The notes beneath the pieces are model-generated. The model was not told where the DNA came from. It saw only the letters and a program-made list of their open reading frames with translations, and did not search any database. Source: a virus. Taken from it: a stretch of DNA of 25,364 nucleotides. Within the stretch, counting starts at the first letter, position 1. The number at the start of each line of letters is the position of its first letter. The stretch spans positions 1-25,364 of IMG/VR virus record IMGVR_UViG_3300030104_000125, one strand, 5' to 3'. Below are positions 6,836 to 12,400 of the stretch, piece after piece. The translations under genes were made by a program, and so were the position numbers.

Positions 6836-7070
6836 ATCTAAACCTAGAGTTAAAAGAAAAGAAGCTGAATTGATGGGCTTCAAATTGATTATAAATAATC
6901 AAGGACAATTCATTACAGAAATAAAATCTTACCCAATAGATAAGATACCATTACATTTTAAAAAAGAAAATGCTGGTGTTATTAATGCGTTGTTAAGAGA
7001 ATGTAAAAGTAATTTTACTTTATTAAGTGAAGAGTTAGAAAAAATTGCAAGGGATGTATTTCACAGTTAA
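6813..7070 (+). CDS. 85-aa hypothetical protein, last gene of the plus-strand module
   Basis: The N-terminus is very basic (KQNRKLKSKPRVKRKEAE), followed by a small alpha/beta-like region (FKLIINNQGQFITEI) and a helical C-terminus (ELEKIARDVFHS). Binding to nucleic acid through the basic tail is possible but not shown. Its stop (TAA 7068-7070) overlaps the stop of the convergent minus-strand gene by four bases, so the two modules meet here with no intergenic spacer and no convincing terminator. Confidence 0.6.
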   Translation: MKQNRKLKSKPRVKRKEAELMGFKLIINNQGQFITEIKSYPIDKIPLHFKKENAGVINALLRECKSNFTLLSEELEKIARDVFHS

Positions 7071-7309
7071 ACTTCTAATTTAGTTTCTTGTTTTTTTAAT
7101 TCTTCATCTGACTCAGGGGTACAAAAAAATTTAATAAATATTTTATATTCATTAACTTCGTCTGGTCCAATAGATTCTGTTTTTTCAAAAGACTCTTTAT
7201 AACCAGCAGTCATACAATCATAAAATGTATCATAAGTATTTAACTTATGAGGTTCAAGACAGGAGTTTGCTAATCCTGAACACATAATCATAAACAAAGC
7301 TATCTTCAT
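7067..7309 (-). CDS. 80-aa predicted exported protein with four cysteines
   Basis: A short Lys start followed by a hydrophobic run (IALFMIMCSGLANS) resembles a Sec signal peptide with possible cleavage near residues 15-17. It is not a proper lipobox, because the -3 position before C17 is Ala and not Leu. Cysteines at about 10, 17, 32 and 63 would allow one disulphide after cleavage. The C-terminus is acidic, then basic. It starts at a TGATG junction with the upstream gene and is last in the lysis-region transcript. An envelope role in lysis or exclusion is a guess from context. Confidence 0.6.
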   Translation of the reverse strand: MKIALFMIMCSGLANSCLEPHKLNTYDTFYDCMTAGYKESFEKTESIGPDEVNEYKIFIKFFCTPESDEELKKQETKLEV

Positions 7310-7524
7310 CAGTCTAATATTAAAGAAGTAATTTTCTTTTCCCCCATGTATATCTCTATGTTTGCTTTAGATTTAATACATTTGTAGACTACTCTATCTG
7401 CAGTACCTTTGTCCTTCATAGCATATCTTTTTGCCTTCAAACATTTTGATAACGATTCTTGAATTCTGTGTTCCTTAATTTCATGGTCCATTATAAGAAG
7501 CAGGGCAAATACAATCTCTGTCAT
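7309..7524 (-). CDS. 71-aa small protein with hydrophobic N-terminus, of a type seen in marine phages
   Basis: The N-terminus TEIVFALLLIMDHEIKEHRI is followed by SLSKCLKAKR, a segment DRVVYKC, and an amphipathic C-terminus. I recall similar small proteins beginning with a hydrophobic segment and an ExxEHRIQ-type motif in marine T4-like and pelagiphage genomes, but no known function. Two cysteines (about 28 and 49) could pair if exported. The ATG overlaps the stop of the 40-aa ORF upstream (ATGA at 7521-7524), with an AAGGAGA site just before it, so translation is well supported. Confidence 0.7.
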   Translation of the reverse strand: MTEIVFALLLIMDHEIKEHRIQESLSKCLKAKRYAMKDKGTADRVVYKCIKSKANIEIYMGEKKITSLILD

Positions 7525-7643
7525 TTTTTCTCCTTTTTGTTTTTACATTTACATCTAGGTGCAAATAGTTTATCTATCTGTTCTGATATCCAATCTAATC
7601 CTCCAAAGCATTTTAAAAAAAATCTATCTATAAAATTATTCAT
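7521..7643 (-). CDS. 40-aa cysteine/lysine-tailed microprotein
   Basis: ATG at 7643 opens 40 codons ending in TGA at 7523-7521, which overlaps the next start as ATGA. The peptide begins MNNFIDRFFLKCFGGLDWIS and ends with a basic tail containing RCKCKNKKEKK. The aromatic N-terminus could lie on the membrane; the CxC plus Lys tail resembles small metal- or nucleic-acid-binding tails, without proof. It overlaps the upstream 128-aa gene by 8 bases. The Shine-Dalgarno for the following gene lies inside its last codons, so the two genes appear co-evolved. Confidence 0.6.
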   Translation of the reverse strand: MNNFIDRFFLKCFGGLDWISEQIDKLFAPRCKCKNKKEKK

Positions 7644-8022
7644 GTCCATTACCATTTCTAATTAATTTTTCTACATCTGCTTGTAGTTTTGAAACTTGTT
7701 CTTTTAAAAAATCTATATTAATTTTATTGTTTCTCATATTCTTTAATTCTTCATCCATAGACTCAATTAAACCTGCCATATGTTCCACAAGCATGAAAAG
7801 TTCTGCTTCCCCACTTGACTGACCTAATTCTCCACGAGGGTATTTGATTCTAAACTCTGTATTTTGACTTAAATCTTTTTCAAATAATTCTAGTTTAGTA
7901 CTATGTTTATTGAGAGTTTCAACTACACCAAAGTATGCCCATACACCTACAGCAACAGCACCAATGATGCTGATTAAATTCTTCATTGGCATACTTACTG
8001 AAGTCTTATCTGATATTTTCAT
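7636..8022 (-). CDS. 128-aa membrane-anchored coiled-coil protein (spanin-like candidate)
   Basis: After a 14-residue start, a single hydrophobic helix (about residues 15-37, LISIIGAVAVGVWAYFGVV) anchors a long charged helical region with heptads (DEELKNMRNN; FLKEQVSKLQADVEKLI). A central segment with FRIKYPRGELG recalls a conserved stretch I have seen in small proteins of marine myoviruses. One N-terminal membrane segment plus a coiled coil is the topology of an inner-membrane spanin, and the position next to a holin-like gene fits lysis. No partner lipoprotein is certain. The ATG overlaps the upstream stop as ATGA. Confidence 0.7.
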   Translation of the reverse strand: MKISDKTSVSMPMKNLISIIGAVAVGVWAYFGVVETLNKHSTKLELFEKDLSQNTEFRIKYPRGELGQSSGEAELFMLVEHMAGLIESMDEELKNMRNNKINIDFLKEQVSKLQADVEKLIRNGNGHE

Positions 8023-8099
8023 GGGTTAACTATCGGACCTGTACAATAAGTTAAAATACATATTGCAATTATTATCCAACCTGTAAAATAGTAATTCAT
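8019..8099 (-). CDS. 26-aa single-pass membrane peptide
   Basis: ATG at 8099 is preceded by GAGG at a good distance and opens 26 codons ending in TGA at 8021-8019, which overlaps the next ATG (ATGA). The peptide MNYYFTGWIIIAICILTYC followed by TGPIVNP is one membrane helix with short flanks. A proper ribosome site and the four-base coupling to the following gene support a real gene despite its size. A role as lysis or exclusion peptide, or as a translation-coupling leader for the spanin-like gene, is possible. Confidence 0.6.
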   Translation of the reverse strand: MNYYFTGWIIIAICILTYCTGPIVNP

Positions 8100-8115
8100 A
8101 ATTGTACCTCATAAA

Positions 8116-8367
8116 TTAATTATAACTGTATCCTGTATTTGATTTTTTTAATTTTTTAAATAAGTCTTCATGTTGTTCTATGATTTCTTTATCCATATTC
8201 ATCATGTCATCCATCTGGTCTTCTAACTTTTCTACTTGTCTTTCAAGTTTTTGTACCTTATCATCATGTACTGCTTGAATAGTTGATAGTTCAAATGTTC
8301 TAGATAGACTCCATCCTCCCAATGCAATTAATAATCCTACAAGCATTGTTAAAATTTTTTCCATCAT
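8116..8367 (-). CDS. 83-aa membrane-anchored coiled-coil protein
   Basis: A hydrophobic N-terminus (KILTMLVGLLIALGGWSL, about residues 4-21) is followed by a long charged coiled coil (QKLERQVEKLEDQMDDMM) and a polar tail ending TGYSYN. The architecture parallels the 128-aa gene downstream, and both could be spanin-like or membrane-scaffold proteins. No Shine-Dalgarno sequence precedes its ATGATG start; the start overlaps the stop of a 15-codon ORF (ATGA), so translation probably depends on coupling. Function unknown. Confidence 0.65.
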   Translation of the reverse strand: MMEKILTMLVGLLIALGGWSLSRTFELSTIQAVHDDKVQKLERQVEKLEDQMDDMMNMDKEIIEQHEDLFKKLKKSNTGYSYN

Positions 8368-8411
8368 AATAGAATACCTAATAGTAATCCAATTACTGCT
8401 AATGTTATCAT
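8364..8411 (-). CDS. possible 15-aa hydrophobic micro-ORF
   Basis: ATG at 8411 lies one base after the stop of the holin-like gene and opens 15 codons encoding MITLAVIGLLLGILL, ending in TGA that overlaps the next gene's ATG. All residues are hydrophobic or small. The tight stop-start chain on both sides, and the lack of a ribosome site for the downstream gene, suggest it is translated at least as a coupling leader. Whether the peptide itself acts is unknown. Confidence 0.4.
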   Translation of the reverse strand: MITLAVIGLLLGILL

Positions 8412-8412
8412 A

Positions 8413-8844
8413 TTATTTCTTTACTAATGAACCACCAAAGTATAAACCTATAATGGCTGATACTAAGTTAGTGTCTAATGGTGTTATTACTAAACTGTTA
8501 GATGATAATGTTATCCATTTCATTACTTCTTTTTCAGGTAAGAAAAAGAAAGCAGGTTTAAATTCTAAATAACCTACAATCACACTTGTATCTGGTGATA
8601 GTACAGGCATTAGTTTTGGTAATAATACTATTGCAAAGACAGCGATTAATGCTATAATTCTTCTAGTCCATTGGAATCCTACATTGTCATACTCTCTAGC
8701 TTCTTTAAAACCTTGTTGTTGAACCTCTGCTCTTTGTATAAGCATCTTTTGTTCAGCTTGTTTAGCTTTAATACTTTGAGACCATATACTCATTACTCCA
8801 CCGAGTACAGTAGAACCAAGCATTGTTATCATTTCAAATGGCAT
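8413..8844 (-). CDS. holin-like 3-TM membrane protein
   Basis: 143 aa with three hydrophobic parts: residues about 4-20 (MITMLGSTVLGGVMSIW), a strong helix after RR at about 62-83 (IIALIAVFAIVLLPKLMPVL), and a C-terminal helix (VSAIIGLYFGGSLV). A Gln/Lys/Glu-rich stretch lies between the first two, and the protein ends in KK. The layout and the W-T-R-R-x-hydrophobic start of the second helix fit the GTA-type three-TM holin family, which forms inner-membrane lesions that trigger lysis. AAAGGAGA precedes the start. It follows Hsp20 and heads a run of small membrane genes. Assignment is by topology and motif, so other membrane roles remain possible. Confidence 0.7.
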   Translation of the reverse strand: MPFEMITMLGSTVLGGVMSIWSQSIKAKQAEQKMLIQRAEVQQQGFKEAREYDNVGFQWTRRIIALIAVFAIVLLPKLMPVLSPDTSVIVGYLEFKPAFFFLPEKEVMKWITLSSNSLVITPLDTNLVSAIIGLYFGGSLVKK

Positions 8845-8860
8845 TTATTCTCCTTTGTAA

Positions 8861-8887
8861 CTAGGGAGCTATTAACTCCCTAGCTCC
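8861..8887 (-). promoter_or_regulatory. bistable hairpin upstream of the holin-like gene
   Basis: CTAGGGAG (8861-8868) can pair with CTCCCTAG (8876-8883) around a 7-base loop. A second stem, GGAGCTA (8865-8871) with TAGCTCC (8881-8887), uses the same bases, so the two exclude each other. In the minus-strand mRNA this lies between the Hsp20 stop and the holin ribosome site. No T-run follows, so it is not a standard terminator. An mRNA-processing or translation-tuning element is the likely reading. Confidence 0.5.
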
Positions 8888-8893
8888 TTAGTG

Positions 8894-9313
8894 TTATTTA
8901 ATCTTAATTGTCTTAGCTTTTTTTTCTTCAGGTAAGTCTTGATATAATTTTATATTAAGAATACCATCTTTAAAATCAGCCGAGTCTACTTTAACATATT
9001 CTGATAAAGTAAATTTTCTAACCACACTTCTTGATGCGATACCTTGATGTATCAAACTATCTTTATCTTTATCTTCTTTCTTAGCTTTGATAGTAAGCAC
9101 ACCATCTTGTAACTCACATTCTATATCAGACTTAGTGAAACCAGCTAATGCCATTTCTATCTGATGCTTTCCTTCACCTACTTTTCTTATGTTGTATGGT
9201 GGAAAGTTAGAAGTGTTTATTCTTGAGACCTCATTTAATGAATCAAACATTCTATCAAAACCGATAGAGAAGTTTTTAAATGGGTCAAAGTTTATTAAAT
9301 CGTATTGTGTCAT
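8894..9313 (-). CDS. small heat-shock protein, Hsp20/IbpA-like
   Basis: 139 aa. An N-terminal arm (DPFKNFSIGFDRMFDSL) resembles the IbpA start. The alpha-crystallin domain covers about residues 38-125, with YNIRKVGEGKHQIEMALAGF, ELQDGVLTIKAKK, GIASRSVVRKFTLSEYV and FKDGILNIKL. A C-terminal TIKIK supplies the I-x-I motif used in oligomer assembly. Such ATP-independent holdases bind unfolding proteins and are carried by several marine phages, presumably to support folding of virion proteins or protect the host. A consensus sigma70 promoter and a 5' stem-loop lie directly upstream, and AAAGGA precedes the start. It leads the lysis-region transcript. Confidence 0.92.
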   Translation of the reverse strand: MTQYDLINFDPFKNFSIGFDRMFDSLNEVSRINTSNFPPYNIRKVGEGKHQIEMALAGFTKSDIECELQDGVLTIKAKKEDKDKDSLIHQGIASRSVVRKFTLSEYVKVDSADFKDGILNIKLYQDLPEEKKAKTIKIK

Positions 9314-9343
9314 ATTAATCCTTTCGTTAAGCGATTTAAGTTT

Positions 9344-9366
9344 AGTAATCCCTAATGGGCATTACT
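9344..9366 (-). promoter_or_regulatory. 5'-terminal stem-loop of the Hsp20 leader
   Basis: On the minus-strand RNA, AGUAAU-G-CCC pairs with GGG-AUUACU around AUUA: nine pairs with one bulged base. The predicted transcription start near 9368 puts the hairpin at the very 5' end of the message. Such end hairpins are known to slow 5'-dependent mRNA decay in bacteria. The hairpin is seen; the stabilising role is inferred. Confidence 0.5.
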
Positions 9367-9374
9367 CTTCCTAT

Positions 9375-9403
9375 ATTATAGTAGGAATTCTAGTCCTTGT
9401 CAA
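9375..9403 (-). promoter_or_regulatory. consensus sigma70 promoter for Hsp20 and the lysis genes
   Basis: On the minus strand, TTGACA (9403-9398) and TATAAT (9380-9375) are separated by exactly 17 bases: a full consensus match with the ideal spacer. The -35 box is formed by the last codons of the 1652-aa gene (V-D-K-D-stop). Expected start is near 9368, about 55 bases before the Hsp20 ATG. It implies transcription by host RNA polymerase, independent of the long structural transcript. Confidence 0.85.
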
Positions 9404-12400
9404 CAAAGAATAAGTCTTTAAATTTCTTATTTCTAGCTAATAATTTCATCTTACCAAGTTTATTTTTATAATATCTTTTATATTCTTTTTCCATACCTAC
9501 TTCATCTCCTGCAAATAATGCTTCTTTAAATTTTGGAAATACATTTTTATCTTTAAAATTTTTTACATTAAATTGAAAATCAAGTAACATTTGTTTTCTT
9601 CTATAATCTAAATCTTTATATTTTTTTCCATATAAATTAATTAGTATTTGATTTTTTGCTTTTAAATCTTTTCTTAATATATCTTCAACAGCTTCTCTAT
9701 TTAAATTGTTTATATCATACCCATATACTAATCCAGTTTTTAATTCGTTTTGTGTAAGTTTATGTCCAAACCCAATAGTATCAGTACCACCTTCTACTGA
9801 TTTATGTTTAAAATTTTTATCTTTATTCATTAAAGGAGCATTTTCTACTTCTTTTATATATGTAATAAATTTTTCATCTTCCCAAGCTTCAGGTTTCTTG
9901 TCAGGTACAATAACTTTTTCTTCTTCCATCATAGTAGTTACTTGGTCATCAACTGATTTTGTTTCTAATGGTTTAACTCCTTCTAACTCAGATAAACCTA
10001 ATACTTTATCACCACTTTCATAACCTAATCTAACAACTTCTCCACCTTTAAAAAAAGTTTTTCTTTTAGTAGGAAGTTTAGTTATCATAACACCAGATGT
10101 ACCTATACCATATTTACTAGGAATCTTTTCTATCTTAAATAATTTTCCTAAAATTTCTTGTACATATTCTTCTAATTCTTTTTGACTAAAACCTTTTTGA
10201 AAAGTTTTATTACTACCTGCACCAAACAACCATCCATCTAAATGAGGTATTGCATTTTTAGATTTACTAGCTTGAGTAGCAACATCTTTACCTCTAGTAG
10301 TTATAATTGCTACACCTTTATTATTAATTAATTCTCCTATTTGAGCAACAACATTAGCTCTTTCAAATGGGTCTTCAATTACATTTAATACATTAAGATT
10401 TACTACAGCATCTTTAGAATTTTTTCCTTCATTCATTAATACATCATCTGCAGTTTGATAAGTAGGTAACTTACCACCAGATTTAATAATTTTTTCTTCT
10501 GGAACAAATGGTTCATGACTTGTAACTTTTTTATTTATAAATTGTTTTGTACCAACTCCTGTACCTGAACCAAAATCATGTACACTATTTAATTTTTTAT
10601 CTGATAAAATTTTATTTACTTTTTTATAAGTACCAACTGTTGTGTTAATAGCTGTGTTTCCTCTTTTAATTGCAAACTTAGTAGCTAACTTAGTAGCACC
10701 ACCTACTAAATAATTTTGTCTATCTATTACACCACCTTCAGCAAACATAATTTGACTACCAAGTGTACTATCAAATACTGGTGGTTTTGGTCCTGCAAAT
10801 AATTTTGATATCCAATTTCTCCAATTAGGTAAAGGTAAAAATCTTTGACTTAAAATTCTTACTGCTCTATCAGTATTTCCATCCCATGCTGCTTTACCAG
10901 CTTCAACAGGAGCAGAAGCTATTTGTGCTGCAGGTGGAAATAAATACCATGGTTCTCTTGAACCTGGTCCAATTAATCTATTAGCAATTAACTCTGGTAA
11001 GAAACCAAACATACCTGATAGTCTTGCACCTTCAGCCCACCATCTATTATTGTTAGCATCATAATCAGTTACTACTTCACCATACTTTGCTAACTCTCTT
11101 AATGATTGAACACCACTATATATAGGTAATACAGCTAAAGTTTTAACTAAAGTTTTAGCACTACCATTTTCCATTCTCATTAAAATTTTATTTGTCTGTG
11201 CTGATTTAGCCATAGCCCATGATAAAAACTGACCCATTAATCTTACCCATTGATTATTACTTTGTGTAAATAATAATCTATTAGATACTTGAGGTATTAA
11301 TGCATCTCTATTTGCTGTTATAATTCCTGCTTCATTAATAGCACCTTTGTTTCCAGCAATTTTAATTGCAGTATTTAAATTTTTAGCTGAACCTATTGAT
11401 AAAGCTTTGTTAGTAGATATACCATAATTATTATTTAAAAAATATTTAATTCTTTTTGCTCTACCAGTATTATCTAATCCTGTTTTAGTTAACTTATTTA
11501 AAGTTTTAGATAAATAATATGCATCAGCAACACCAGTATTATATGCAAATCTTCTAGCATAACCAGTTAACCATGATAATCCTAATGCTTGAAATGCAAG
11601 ATTGTTAACTTTTTGTGAAGGAGACATACCAACCCAAGCATTATTTACTAACACATCTCTACCTTCAAATCCAGCAGACTTCATTAATGCTTGTCTAATA
11701 CCATCATCTATATCTTGATTTAAAGATTTAGCTAATCCTTTTTCATTCTTAGCTCTAAGTGCTGTATCTTTAAAACCTCTAATGATTGCTCTCCAACTAG
11801 AAGAGTTTTGAAAAGGTTGAATTAAATCACCTAATGATGTAATAGTAACTCTACCTAACATATTTAAATTACCTAATGTTCCTAAAAGAGCTGCACTTGA
11901 TTTTGATGCACCAGTCATAGCTGTACCATATCTATCAAAATATGCATCAATACTATTTGCTACTAATTTCATTTCTTGATTCATAGCATTTAAATATTTT
12001 TCTCTTGGTAATCCTGAGTTTATATATTTATTTCTTATTTGTAAAAATAAAGGTTGTAATAATTCTCCATTAGTTCCAAACTGTCTAGCAAATGCAATTG
12101 ATTTAACTGAATCATTTGTTAAACTATTTAATATATTACGAGTATCATTTACTAAGTAACCTTTGTTTTCTAATATTTGTTCAACTTTTTTATAAGGTCC
12201 TTGTAATGCTCTTTTATGTGTAATATGGTCTGTAACTGGAGTGTAAATAAATTTGTTTCCTTCTTTAGAAACACCTGATTTAGAATCTGAAAACATTTGT
12301 TTTAATACTGCAGAATTAAATACACTATCACCAGAAGTTCTATGTCCATGTAAATAATTTTCTGCTGCAACTTGAGACCTTAATTTACCTTTATTAACTC

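Noticed and set aside
7067-7110. Bidirectional terminator between the convergent genes
   Set aside because: Only a 5-bp AAACT/AGTTT stem with a long loop is present ahead of a T-run, too weak to call.
8023-8115. Alternative minus-strand ORF starting in the leader of the 26-aa gene (begins MRYNYELL)
   Set aside because: The 26-aa frame has the better-placed GAGG site and an ATGA junction with the next gene; the alternative has neither.
8671-9413. Plus-strand open frames across the holin-like, Hsp20 and promoter region
   Set aside because: They are antisense to well-supported genes with recognisable domains and lack ribosome sites; one runs through the promoter and leader hairpin.
9925-9960. 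Internal start producing a free lysozyme from the giant protein
   Set aside because: The ATGATG near residue 1473 (MMEEEK) has no Shine-Dalgarno sequence and no promoter directly upstream, so a separate product is not supported.
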